NCBI GenBank assembly: GCA_013003065.1
Contig: JABDLI010000262.1
Location: 1 to 36,109, forward strand
Length of the DNA: 36,109 nucleotides
DNA from: Phycisphaerales bacterium
GTDB taxonomy: Bacteria; Planctomycetota; Phycisphaerae; Phycisphaerales; SM1A02
Direction of reading: 5' to 3'
Shown piece by piece: positions 1-9,233 of this stretch (its first letter is position 1; every line of letters begins with the position of its first letter). Position numbers and translations under genes: made by a program. The notes under the pieces are model-generated. The model was not told where the DNA came from and searched no databases. It saw nothing but the letters and a program-made list of their open reading frames with translations.

Positions 1-70
1 ACGCACGGCACGGACGCTTCGCTGTCCGTGGCACCAATCCTCGCGGCTGGGCGGGGACCGGCGGCGTCCG

Positions 71-1837
71 CTACTCGAACCCCGGGGGGCGGCGGTTGGC
101 GACGTCGAGCTCGCGTTCGAGCGCTGCGCCGATCGTCAGCAGGGTGCCTTCGTCGAAGAGTCGGCCCCAGAGCGTGATGCCGCGGGGCGTGTCGTCGTCG
201 CGGAAACCGGCGCGGATCGTGAGCGAGGGGTGACCGGTGCAGTTCGTGATCAACAGCAGCGAAGCCGCGTAGCTGGGGCTGATGATCGCGTCGACGTCCT
301 GGAACCGCTCCGCCATCATTGCCGCCACCTTGCGGCGGAAGCGGTCGGCCTGAAGGTATTCGATGGCCGGGATGAACCGCGCCTGGCGGAACGAGTTCGG
401 CCACGCCTCTGGCGCCTGCCACTCCAGCTCGTCGTCGCGATCCTCGAGCGTCAGCTCGTCGAAGGCGGTGGCGGCTTCGGCGTACAGAATGGTGAGCAGC
501 GTCTCGTAGGGCCACTCGGGCAGATCGACTTCGACCAGCTCGAGACCGACCCGCCGCGCGACCTCCAGCACCCGCTGGTCGATCGCCGGCGCCGATTCGA
601 ACCAGCTCGGGTGATACCCCACCCGCCGCCCGGCGGCCGGCACGCCGGCGTCGAACGCGAACGGGTGGCTGCGGCTGGCGGCATCGCCGTCGTCGGCGCC
701 GTTGAGCGTCGCCAGGACGGCGGCGCAGTCTTCGACACTCCGGCCGATCGGGCCGATCTTGTCCATCGACCAACAGAGCGACATCGCGCCGCTCCGGGGC
801 ACCCGCCCGAACGTCGGCCGCAACCCGGTCGTGCCGCACCGCATGCAGGGGGAGACGATCGAGCCGAGCGTTTCGGTGCCGATCGCGAACGAGACGAGAC
901 CGGCCGCGACCGCCGCCGCCGATCCGGCGCTGGAGCCGCTGGATCCCTGCGTGGGCTTCCACGGGTTGCGGGTCTTGCCGCCGAACCAGATGTCGCCGTA
1001 GGCGAGCGCGCCCAGCGTGAGCTTGGCCGTGAGCACCGCGCCGGCATCGGCGAGACGCCGCACGACCGCGGCGTCGCCCGTCGCCACGCGATGTTGAAAC
1101 GGCCGCGCGCCCCACGTCGTTCGCTCCCCCGCCGTGTCGAGGAGATCCTTCGCGCCCCACGGGACACCGTGCAGCGGTCCGCGTGTCGGCTCTCCCTCGA
1201 CGCGGGCCCGGTCGGCCCGACGGGCCTGTTCGAGCGCGAGGCGCTCGGTGCGGGTGACGACGCACTCGAGGGCGGGACCGAGCTGACGCAGACGCCGGAG
1301 GGACACCCGCGTGAGCGTCTCGCTGGTGATGTCGCCCCGCTCCATCCAGCCGGCGAGGTGGCCGATCGGGGCATAGAGCAGATCGGCCTCACGCCGCGGC
1401 GGCGACGCGGTCGGCGGCGTCAGCACGAGACGGTCCGCCGCCGGAGCGTGTGACGGCCCCGACGGCACGAGGACCTGCGCCGGCGCATCGGCGTTGACGA
1501 GCGGCGCGTCGCGTCGTCGCCGCTCGTACCGCGCCGGAAAGTCGCCGACGTCTTCGGCGATCACGACGCGTTCGGCATGGGTGAACGAGACCCCGGCGAG
1601 CTTCTCCGCCTCGGCGATCGAGCCCGGCGTGATGCCGTCCGCCTCGTCGGAATCGACGCCCGGCGGCGTCGCCTCCGGCGGGACCGGACCGGGCGTTGCC
1701 CCCGCGACACCGGGCCACACCGCCGCCGCCACCACGCCGGAGGACGTGAGAAAACGCCGGCGGCTCGGATGCGGCTCCGCCGCAGGGTTGTTGGCGGGGT
1801 CGTTGGCGGGGGGAACGGGAGGCGGGTGCGCGGACAT
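71..1837 (-). CDS. Amidase-signature family protein (GatA-like), with Tat-type signal
   Basis: SRRRFLTSSGVVAAAVW twin-arginine-like N-terminus; GVPWGAKDLLDTAG, GSSGSSAGSAAAVAAGLVSFAIGTETLGSI amidase signature. Start set to MSAHPPP (CAT 1835-1837) with GAGGAG upstream instead of the longer ORF start. Confidence 0.9.
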   Translation of the reverse strand: MSAHPPPVPPANDPANNPAAEPHPSRRRFLTSSGVVAAAVWPGVAGATPGPVPPEATPPGVDSDEADGITPGSIAEAEKLAGVSFTHAERVVIAEDVGDFPARYERRRRDAPLVNADAPAQVLVPSGPSHAPAADRLVLTPPTASPPRREADLLYAPIGHLAGWMERGDITSETLTRVSLRRLRQLGPALECVVTRTERLALEQARRADRARVEGEPTRGPLHGVPWGAKDLLDTAGERTTWGARPFQHRVATGDAAVVRRLADAGAVLTAKLTLGALAYGDIWFGGKTRNPWKPTQGSSGSSAGSAAAVAAGLVSFAIGTETLGSIVSPCMRCGTTGLRPTFGRVPRSGAMSLCWSMDKIGPIGRSVEDCAAVLATLNGADDGDAASRSHPFAFDAGVPAAGRRVGYHPSWFESAPAIDQRVLEVARRVGLELVEVDLPEWPYETLLTILYAEAATAFDELTLEDRDDELEWQAPEAWPNSFRQARFIPAIEYLQADRFRRKVAAMMAERFQDVDAIISPSYAASLLLITNCTGHPSLTIRAGFRDDDTPRGITLWGRLFDEGTLLTIGAALERELDVANRRPPGFE

Positions 1838-2023
1838 CGGCGGCTCCTCGTCGGGGGAGCGGCCAGTGTACGACGCCGGCGGGTTCTCGGACGCCGGATC
1901 CGTGAAGCGGGGCAACCCGCGCCGATCGTCGGGGCGTGGCCGGGCGTGTGCATCGCCCGGCGCGCCGATTCCGCCCGCCGCGACGCCAAACGAATCGCAC
2001 CCTCGCCGGGGGGAAGGTCTCTC

Positions 2024-2257
2024 ATGTCGATGCGACACCGGATTGCCGCCGGGCGAATGGGGCCGGGAACCGGCCTCGCCGTGCTGTCGCTGACGCTTCT
2101 GGTGGCCGGATGCGTCACCAGCGCGCGTTCGCGTTTCGAACGTCAGCTCACTGCGACCATCCCGCAGTCACCGCTCGCGCCAAACGAACCACCGGCGACG
2201 GACGTCGCGTCCGCCCTGCCTCCGCTGCGCGCGGGTGTTCCCGGTCCGCGGCCCTGA
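2024..2257 (+). CDS. Small predicted lipoprotein (77 aa)
   Basis: MSMRHRIAAGRMGPGTGLAVLSLTLLVAGC: signal peptide with lipobox LVAGC; GGGGGAAGG upstream of ATG 2024. Confidence 0.6.
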   Translation: MSMRHRIAAGRMGPGTGLAVLSLTLLVAGCVTSARSRFERQLTATIPQSPLAPNEPPATDVASALPPLRAGVPGPRP

Positions 2258-2267
2258 CGCGCGAGGG

Positions 2268-4511
2268 TCAGCCCCCCCGCCGGGCGTGCTCCGTCTGCAG
2301 ATTGGCGAGCGCGCGAGCGTTGAGGATCAGCAACGCCGTCTCGAGCTGCGAATCGATGCCCTCGGTCAAAAGGCCGTCCACCGCGGGACGCTCGGGGTCC
2401 TTCGGGTTCAGGCGGCCCTCGTCGTCCAGCGGGATCACTTCCGCCGCTTGCCGCAGCTCGATCGCATCCCGAACGTGCTGCGCGGACATCGGCACCTCGA
2501 TGTCGGGGTCGACACCCCACACGGTGGCGCCCGGCCGCTTGTGGACGAGCCGACCCGGGGTCCGGCCGTCGCGGGACGGCAGGCGGTAGTACTGCGTCGT
2601 CAGCTTGAGCCGGCCGTTGTGCGCAATGTGGTGAATCGTCTGCACGGAACCCTTGCCGAAGGAGCGATCGCCGACGATCACCGCCGCACCGTGCGCCTGG
2701 AGACAGCCGGCCACGATCTCGCTGGCGCTCGCCGAGCCGCGGTTGATGAGGACGACCGTCGGCACGCCGACGAGCTCGGCCGAATGGCGGCGGGCATCCT
2801 GCCCCCACGCGCGGTTTCCGTGCTTGTCCTCGCCGGTCACGATGCTGCCCTCGGACACCCACAGGTTGCTGATCTGCACCGCGGCGGTGAGCAGACCGCC
2901 CGGATTGTGCCGGAGGTCGAAGATCAGCCCGTTCGGCTTGCCCTCACGCCGGATCTCCCGCCACGCCTGGCGGATGTCCTGGAGTGAGTCCTCGGTGAAC
3001 TGCGTCAGCCGGATGTAGGCGATGCGGCTGACGTCATCGACGTACCAATCCCAGATCGGATCGCCGGTCTGGTCGATGTCGCTCTTCCACCAGCCCTTGA
3101 CCGAACGGATCTTGATGATGTCCCGCTCGATCGGAACCGTCACCAGATCGTCTTCGCCTTCTCGCTTCAGCCCGAGCGACACCGTCGTGCCCTTCGGACC
3201 CGTGATTCGATCGACCGCATCGTTGAGCGACCAGCCCACGGTCGAGTCGCCGTCCACCGTCATGATGAGATCGTTGGGCTTGACGCCCTGGAAGTAGGCG
3301 GGTGTGCCCTCGAGGGGGTTCACCACCATGATCTCGCGTTTGTCGTTGTGACGGATCAGGATGCCGATGCCGACGAAGTTGCCGGCGGTCGCCTGCTGGA
3401 ACCGACGCAGCTTTTCGGGCCAGATGATCTCGGAGTACGTGTCCAGCTCGTGCATCGCGCCGTCGCCATACTCACGCAGGATGACCTCGATCGGCACGTC
3501 GAGCGTCTCGCGGTTGAGCCGCACGAGCCGATCGAGCTGACTGCTGAAGGCCCACCGATCGAGCTCGCGATCGGGCATCTGGCCGAGGGCCGCAACCTCG
3601 CCGTCGAGCGCGTTCGTCCACCGGTTGACGCGGTTCGCGTCGGCCAGCGTCGGGAAGGCCTCCGAGAGCGGCGTGGTCGTGGCGAAGATCTTGAGCGATG
3701 CGAGACCGCCGCTCATCAGGTCCCGCCACCCCTTCGTCTCGACGTGCTCCGCCGCGGCGGTCTGCAACGCGGCCTTGAGCATGTGGTGGTCGACGCCCTC
3801 GAGCCGCTCGCGCCAGTCGATGGAGGTGGCCGGGTTGAAGTCGCCGTAGGGCTCCTCGCCCAGACGCGTGGCCCGTTCGTTCCGCATCTCGTGCAGCTTG
3901 CGGGGAGCGTAGCGAGCAAGCAGACCGACCCGGCGGTTCACCTGCTCGAGCTGATCGTCGAAGTACTGGAACTGGTCCTGACGGGAGGTGTCCTCGTAGA
4001 ACGTGCGAAGGAGGTACATGATCTCCTGGGAGTCGAGCCAGAGACGGTCGCGATCCGCCTGCGGGAGCTGGGCCTTCGCCCACTTCACGAGCTCCATGAT
4101 CTCCGGCTCGCCGAAGGCGCTGTCGAGATCGTCGCTGAGCGTCTGCGCCGTCACGGCCTTGCGGAGGGCGGCCGCCAGATTGTCGGCGTCACGCTCCGTG
4201 CGCATCTCGTCGATGGCTTCGGCCCGCGCCTCACGCTGGCTCGCGGCCGCGCGTTCGCGGTTGACCTTCATCGCATCGACCGACGAGCGGAAACGATCGG
4301 CCGCTTCGGAATCGAGCGCGGGCGCCGGCAAACGCGACATGCGGGCCTCGACGCTCGCCGCATCGCCGCGTCGCGCGGCATTCCAGACGTCCATCGCCCA
4401 CCGCTGGACGTCCTGCTCGCCCTCCTCCGCCACCAGGATCGGACTCGGCATCACCAGGGCGGCGATGAGCGGAAGGGCGAGACGCAGTCGGATCGGGCTC
4501 GGGGACGTCAT
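2268..4511 (-). CDS. S41 family C-terminal processing peptidase with PDZ domain, secreted
   Basis: PDZ (GIGILIRH...GTPAYFQGVKPNDLIMTVDG) and S41 catalytic blocks (LIFDLRHNPGGLL, GSASASEIVAG, GDRSFGKGSVQ); signal peptide after MTSPSPIRLRLALPLIAALV. Confidence 0.92.
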   Translation of the reverse strand: MTSPSPIRLRLALPLIAALVMPSPILVAEEGEQDVQRWAMDVWNAARRGDAASVEARMSRLPAPALDSEAADRFRSSVDAMKVNRERAAASQREARAEAIDEMRTERDADNLAAALRKAVTAQTLSDDLDSAFGEPEIMELVKWAKAQLPQADRDRLWLDSQEIMYLLRTFYEDTSRQDQFQYFDDQLEQVNRRVGLLARYAPRKLHEMRNERATRLGEEPYGDFNPATSIDWRERLEGVDHHMLKAALQTAAAEHVETKGWRDLMSGGLASLKIFATTTPLSEAFPTLADANRVNRWTNALDGEVAALGQMPDRELDRWAFSSQLDRLVRLNRETLDVPIEVILREYGDGAMHELDTYSEIIWPEKLRRFQQATAGNFVGIGILIRHNDKREIMVVNPLEGTPAYFQGVKPNDLIMTVDGDSTVGWSLNDAVDRITGPKGTTVSLGLKREGEDDLVTVPIERDIIKIRSVKGWWKSDIDQTGDPIWDWYVDDVSRIAYIRLTQFTEDSLQDIRQAWREIRREGKPNGLIFDLRHNPGGLLTAAVQISNLWVSEGSIVTGEDKHGNRAWGQDARRHSAELVGVPTVVLINRGSASASEIVAGCLQAHGAAVIVGDRSFGKGSVQTIHHIAHNGRLKLTTQYYRLPSRDGRTPGRLVHKRPGATVWGVDPDIEVPMSAQHVRDAIELRQAAEVIPLDDEGRLNPKDPERPAVDGLLTEGIDSQLETALLILNARALANLQTEHARRGG

Positions 4512-4784
4512 GTCGTAGTGCTTCCTTATTGGGCAGGCCGCGGCAGCGGGGTCGCGGCGGTGCGCGTCCGAGAATCGAGGCGGGCGGACCGGCGACACCC
4601 CAGGAGGAATCGGCTATCGCGGCCGATCCCTTCAAAGCGAGCGTCGTCCGGCATCATCCGTCTCCCGGGGCCGAGGGGTATTGAGACCATCCGGCCGCCT
4701 CCAGTGTCCATCTCACCGGACACGCATTGTTATACGCACCGTCCCCGAGAAAGGTGCGGTGACGGCTGAAACCGGCCCCTGGAC

Positions 4785-4790
4785 TATACT
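4785..4790 (+). promoter_or_regulatory. -10-like hexamer, leaderless arrangement
   Basis: TATACT-N7-ATG(4798). Confidence 0.5.
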
Positions 4791-4797
4791 CGCGGTG

Positions 4798-5040
4798 ATG
4801 GCCGCTTCTGCCCTGCTCGCGACGGTCGACCCCGGATCCGTCCGCCTGGTTGCGGTCGCCGTTGCCCTGGTGGCCGTCCTCGCGATCGTCCTCGTCCTCG
4901 TGCTCGTGGCCCTGGTGGCGATTCGGCGGCGGCGGCGGCGCCGCCGCGAGCACTCCGGACCCGCCCCCGGGTCCGGGTTGGATCCGTGGCGGGAAGCGGG
5001 GCGCCGGGCTCGCGCGTTTCCACGCCGGGGCAAGGAGTAG
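4798..5040 (+). CDS. Small single-TM protein with poly-arginine stretch (hypothetical)
   Basis: MAASALLATVDPGSVRLVAVAVALVAVLAIVLVLVLVALVAIRRRRRRRREHSG; TATACT located 7 nt before ATG. Confidence 0.55.
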   Translation: MAASALLATVDPGSVRLVAVAVALVAVLAIVLVLVLVALVAIRRRRRRRREHSGPAPGSGLDPWREAGRRARAFPRRGKE

Positions 5041-5057
5041 GTCCCCGATCGGGGAGA

Positions 5058-6098
5058 TCACTCGCCGAGCCGCTCTTCGAGCGCTGCGACCTCCGGCAGC
5101 TCCGGCGCGAGCAGACGCGCCCGACGTTGCCAACGCACGGCGTTCGCGCGATCACCGTGCGTGAGCCAGCATCGTGACGCTTCAACGGCGGCCAACGCCG
5201 CCTCGGGACCCGGGCCCAGCCGCTCGCAGCGGTTGATCCACGCCGCCGCCGCCAGGGCGTGATTGCCGGCGGCGGCATGAGCGGCCGCGATCTCCAGACA
5301 CACCCCGCGTTCCGCCCGGGCCGCCGGTGGCAGACCCACGAGCAACTGGAGGGCCGCGTGCGGCTCCCCGCGACGCCGGAGGATCTTCGCCTCCTGCGTG
5401 CGAAATCGCACGTCGGCCGGGGCCAGACCGCGAGCCTCCCGCACGTGCTCGAGCGCGGCGTCGAAACGCTCCTCGCCGAGTGCAACCATGGCGAGCGTGG
5501 CGTGAGCGAGCGGCTCGTCGGGGTCGATCACCAGCACCCGCGCGATCGCGTCGCGGGCGGCCGCGGTGTCGCCCAGCTGCAGGTACGTCTGCGCGGCGTA
5601 CAGCGGCGGCTGCGGGTTGGTCGGATCCAGCCGCGCCGCCGCTTCGTAGTGCCGCGCCGCGTCGCCGTGCTCCCGGAGCATGCTGGCCAGGATTGCCGCG
5701 TTCTGGTGGAGACCGGCGGGATGCGGGTCGAGCGTCGCGGCCCGGTCGTAGTGCGCGTAGGCGTCGCGACGAGCGCGGTGGGCAGCGTCGGCGTCCACGG
5801 CATCGAGCGCGACGGCCTCCCCCGTGAGCACGCGGGCCATGAGCTCGTGCGCGCGGGCGTCGTTCGGGGTCCGATCGAGCAACCGGGCGAGGATCGCCTT
5901 GGCCTTGGGGCCCTCGTTGCCGTCGAGATAGGTTTGCGCTGCGCGGAGCGAGGCATCGACCGCCGCCGGAGTCGGCGGGTCCGGGGCGTGGGCGTCGGGA
6001 GGGTGCGGGCAACCCCCCGCCGCCGCGCACGCGAGCAGCAGGGCGGCCACGACGCCGACTCTCCGCCTCGAACGGTTGTGCGATATCCGGGTTATCAT
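5058..6098 (-). CDS. TPR-repeat lipoprotein
   Basis: MITRISHNRSRRRVGVVAALLLACAAAGGC lipobox-like; several TPR-like units (AHELMARVLTGEA, AARHYEAAARLDPTNPQPPLYAAQTYLQLGD). Start chosen inside the 840-aa ORF because the upstream part is antisense to valS. Confidence 0.8.
   Translation of the reverse strand: MITRISHNRSRRRVGVVAALLLACAAAGGCPHPPDAHAPDPPTPAAVDASLRAAQTYLDGNEGPKAKAILARLLDRTPNDARAHELMARVLTGEAVALDAVDADAAHRARRDAYAHYDRAATLDPHPAGLHQNAAILASMLREHGDAARHYEAAARLDPTNPQPPLYAAQTYLQLGDTAAARDAIARVLVIDPDEPLAHATLAMVALGEERFDAALEHVREARGLAPADVRFRTQEAKILRRRGEPHAALQLLVGLPPAARAERGVCLEIAAAHAAAGNHALAAAAWINRCERLGPGPEAALAAVEASRCWLTHGDRANAVRWQRRARLLAPELPEVAALEERLGE
6093..6098 (+). promoter_or_regulatory. -10-like hexamer upstream of valS
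   Basis: TATCAT-N9-ATG(6108). Confidence 0.4.
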
Positions 6099-6107
6099 CT
6101 GGCTCTC

Positions 6108-9100
6108 ATGAGCAGCGCGGCCACCACCCAGCTTCCCAAATCGTACGTGCCGGCCGAACACGAGGCCGGCGTGCGGGCCCGCGCCGAGGCCTCGGGGGTC
6201 TACCACGCCGAGCCCGGCGGCGATCGGCCACCGTACTGCATTCTCATTCCGCCGCCCAACGTGACGGCGGGCTTGCACCTCGGTCATGCATTCAACAACA
6301 CGTTGCAGGATGTCCTCACCCGCGTCCACCGCATGCGGGGGTTCAACACGCTTTGGATGCCCGGCACGGACCACGCGGGAATCGCCACCCAGGCGGTCGT
6401 CGAGAAGCGGCTGCTCGCCCAGGGAACGCGTCGTCGCGACATGGGGCGTGACGCGTTCGTCGACACCGTCCAGGCCTGGAAGGACGAATACGAAGCGACG
6501 ATCACCGAGCAGCTCAAGGCGATGGGCGCGTCGTGCGACTGGGCCCGCCAGCGGTTCACGATGGATCCGGTGTGCGTGCGGGCGGTCCGGGAGGCGTTCT
6601 TTCGACTCTTCGCGGATGGGCTCATCTACCGCGGCAAGCGGCTGGTCAACTGGGATCCCGTCACGCAGACGGCGCTCGCGGACGACGAGGTCGAGATGCG
6701 TGAGGTCGACGGGTCCTTCTGGTATCTGAAGTACCCGATCGTCGACGACGCGGGTGGCGACACCGGCGCGTTCGTGACCGTCGCCACGACGCGTCCCGAG
6801 ACGATGCTCGGCGACACCGCGGTCGCGGTGAATCCACGGGACCCCGAACGCGCGTCGCTCATCGGTCAGCGGGTGCGACTTCCCATCGTCGACCGGATCG
6901 TTCCGATCATCGGTGACGACTACGTGGTGCGGCCGGACCCCGACAGCTCGGATCCCAAGGCGCAGTTTGCCAGCGGGTTCCTGAAGGTGACGCCGGCCCA
7001 CGATCCCAACGACTGGGAGATCGGTCTCCGGCACGACCTGCCCGTCATCAACGTGATGGCGCCGGACGCGACGATCTCCGGCGAGCACGGGTGGCCGGAC
7101 GTGACCGACGCGGCCCGCCGGTTCGTCGGCATGAGCCGCGAGGACGCACGCCGGGCCGTGGCCACATGGTTCGCCGACCACGATCTGCTCGCCGAGCGCC
7201 GGCCGTACCGCCACTCCGTCGGGCACAGCTACCGGTCGCACGAGCCCATCGAACCGTACCTGAGCGACCAGTGGTACGTGCGGGTGAGCGACGACGCGCT
7301 CGTGGGCTCCGCGCAGCGTGCGCTCGCCGCGGAACAGTTCGACGGGGACGCGCCGGCCGGTGTGACGCCGGGAGACGGTGAGCTTCGGTTTTTCCCGGCC
7401 CGGTACGCGCGGACGTACCAGGCGTGGCACGAGAACCTGCGTGATTGGTGCATCAGCCGGCAGCTCTGGTGGGGTCATCAGCTTCCGGTCTGGCTGAGCC
7501 CGGAGGATTCGCCCGGCGACGACGCCGCCATCCGCCGGCAACTGGACCCGTACGTGCGGGAGGGCCGCCTCGCCTACCACGCACCGGGCGACATTCCCGC
7601 CCCGGGACTCGATCCCGCTCGCACGTGGTGGCTGTGCGTGCGTCGCGAGGACGACGACGAGCTGGTCGCCGCGATCGAGGCGCTCGGCTGCGAACGCGAT
7701 CCGGATGTCCTCGACACGTGGTTCTCATCGGGTCTGTGGCCGCTCAGCACGATGGGCTGGCCCGACCCCGACCCGGACGCGGCCGGGCTGCTCGAGACCT
7801 TCAATCCGACGTCGGTGCTCTGCACCGCCCGCGAGATCATCACGCTGTGGGTGTCGCGGATGGTGATGTTCAACCGGTACTTCAACGACGGCGTCGTCCC
7901 CTTCCGGCACGTGTACATCCACGCCATGATCCAGGATGGCCACGGCCAGAAGATGAGCAAGTCGCTCGGCAACGGCGTCGACCCGCGTGATATCATCGCC
8001 AGCCACGGGGCCGACGCGTTGCGATTCACGATGACGCAGATGGCCACCGGCACCCAGGACGTCAAGCTGCCGGTCGACACCCAGTGCCCCGGCTGCGAGG
8101 CGACGTTCCATCCCGCCGAACACGTCAACGCCTCCGGTCACCGCGTGGCCGAGGCCGTGCTGACCTGCCCGAGCTGCGGCACGAGGATGAACAGCGCGTA
8201 CGGTCTGGCCACGGGCGCCGCGGACGAGTCGCTCCCGGCCGCGACGAACAGCTCGAACAAGTTCGACTCGGGCCGACGCTTCGCGAACAAGATCTGGAAC
8301 GCGACGCGGTTCGCCCTGACGATTCTCGAAGATACGGCGGACGAGGCCGACCCGACCCTGACGCTCGCGGATCGCCCACTGGTCGATCGGTGGATCGTGA
8401 GCCGGCTGCACTCGACGCTGCACGAGATCGAGGATGCCCTCGAGACCTACCAGTTCAACGTGTACGCCAACGCGATCTACAAGTTCACCTGGGGCGACTT
8501 CTGCGACTGGTACCTGGAGGCGATCAAACCCACGGTGCGGGCCGACGCCGGGCAACGCCAGGTTCTGCGGACTGTCCTCAGCGCGACGATCCGTCTGCTC
8601 CACCCCATCTGTCCGTTCGTCACCGAGACGCTGTGGCCGCATGTCCGCGGCGTCGGCATCGCGGGCATCGACGGGATCGAGCTGCCGCTGGGTCCGTCGG
8701 AGCAGGGTCTCGCCGCCTGCGGGTGGCCGGACATCGCCTGCCGCATCCACGATGCCGATGCCGTCACGGCGTTCGAACGGCTCCAGACGCTGGCCGCCGC
8801 CGTACAGAGCCTGCGGGACGAACACGGCGTGCCGGATCGGCGTGCGCTCACGCTGCACGCCCCCCCGGCCATCGCCGATCTCATCGATCGCGGGGGCCCG
8901 ACGGTCGCGACCCGCGCGAATCTCGAACAGGTCGTGCCGCGAAGCGAAGAGCGTCCGGAGGATGCGATCCCCTTCGCGTTCGAGGGGGAGGAGCTGCTGC
9001 TGAGCGGACTGACGCGAGGCGTCGACGTGGCGGCCGAGCGGGCGCGTCTGGACAAGCTCATCGCAGAGAAGGAAAAAGCGATCGACGGATACCGACGCAA

Positions 9101-9233
9101 GCTCGCCAACGAAGGGTACGTTCGCAACGCACCGGAGGCGGTGGTCGCGGAGACGCGTGATCGCCAGGCCGCAGCGGAGGCGGACCTCGCCGCGGCCCAA
9201 ACCGCGTTGCGCTCGCTCGAGGCGTCGGCATGA
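6108..9233 (+). CDS. valS: Valyl-tRNA synthetase
   Basis: PPPNVTAGLHLGHAFNNTLQD (HIGH), MPGTDHAGIATQ, GQKMSKSLGNGVDP (KMSKS), C-terminal coiled-coil DVAAERARLDKLIAEKEKAIDGYRRKLANEGYVRNAP. Confidence 0.97.
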   Translation: MSSAATTQLPKSYVPAEHEAGVRARAEASGVYHAEPGGDRPPYCILIPPPNVTAGLHLGHAFNNTLQDVLTRVHRMRGFNTLWMPGTDHAGIATQAVVEKRLLAQGTRRRDMGRDAFVDTVQAWKDEYEATITEQLKAMGASCDWARQRFTMDPVCVRAVREAFFRLFADGLIYRGKRLVNWDPVTQTALADDEVEMREVDGSFWYLKYPIVDDAGGDTGAFVTVATTRPETMLGDTAVAVNPRDPERASLIGQRVRLPIVDRIVPIIGDDYVVRPDPDSSDPKAQFASGFLKVTPAHDPNDWEIGLRHDLPVINVMAPDATISGEHGWPDVTDAARRFVGMSREDARRAVATWFADHDLLAERRPYRHSVGHSYRSHEPIEPYLSDQWYVRVSDDALVGSAQRALAAEQFDGDAPAGVTPGDGELRFFPARYARTYQAWHENLRDWCISRQLWWGHQLPVWLSPEDSPGDDAAIRRQLDPYVREGRLAYHAPGDIPAPGLDPARTWWLCVRREDDDELVAAIEALGCERDPDVLDTWFSSGLWPLSTMGWPDPDPDAAGLLETFNPTSVLCTAREIITLWVSRMVMFNRYFNDGVVPFRHVYIHAMIQDGHGQKMSKSLGNGVDPRDIIASHGADALRFTMTQMATGTQDVKLPVDTQCPGCEATFHPAEHVNASGHRVAEAVLTCPSCGTRMNSAYGLATGAADESLPAATNSSNKFDSGRRFANKIWNATRFALTILEDTADEADPTLTLADRPLVDRWIVSRLHSTLHEIEDALETYQFNVYANAIYKFTWGDFCDWYLEAIKPTVRADAGQRQVLRTVLSATIRLLHPICPFVTETLWPHVRGVGIAGIDGIELPLGPSEQGLAACGWPDIACRIHDADAVTAFERLQTLAAAVQSLRDEHGVPDRRALTLHAPPAIADLIDRGGPTVATRANLEQVVPRSEERPEDAIPFAFEGEELLLSGLTRGVDVAAERARLDKLIAEKEKAIDGYRRKLANEGYVRNAPEAVVAETRDRQAAAEADLAAAQTALRSLEASA

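Noticed and set aside
3348-4769. 473-aa plus-strand ORF
   Set aside because: Antisense to the S41 peptidase, which has full catalytic motifs.
4924-4950. CGG-rich run as a functional triplet repeat
   Set aside because: Explained by the poly-Arg coding segment; reported only as part of the small-ORF observation.
6099-7580. N-terminal extension of the 840-aa minus-strand ORF
   Set aside because: Antisense to valS; the real TPR lipoprotein begins at 6098 with a signal peptide.
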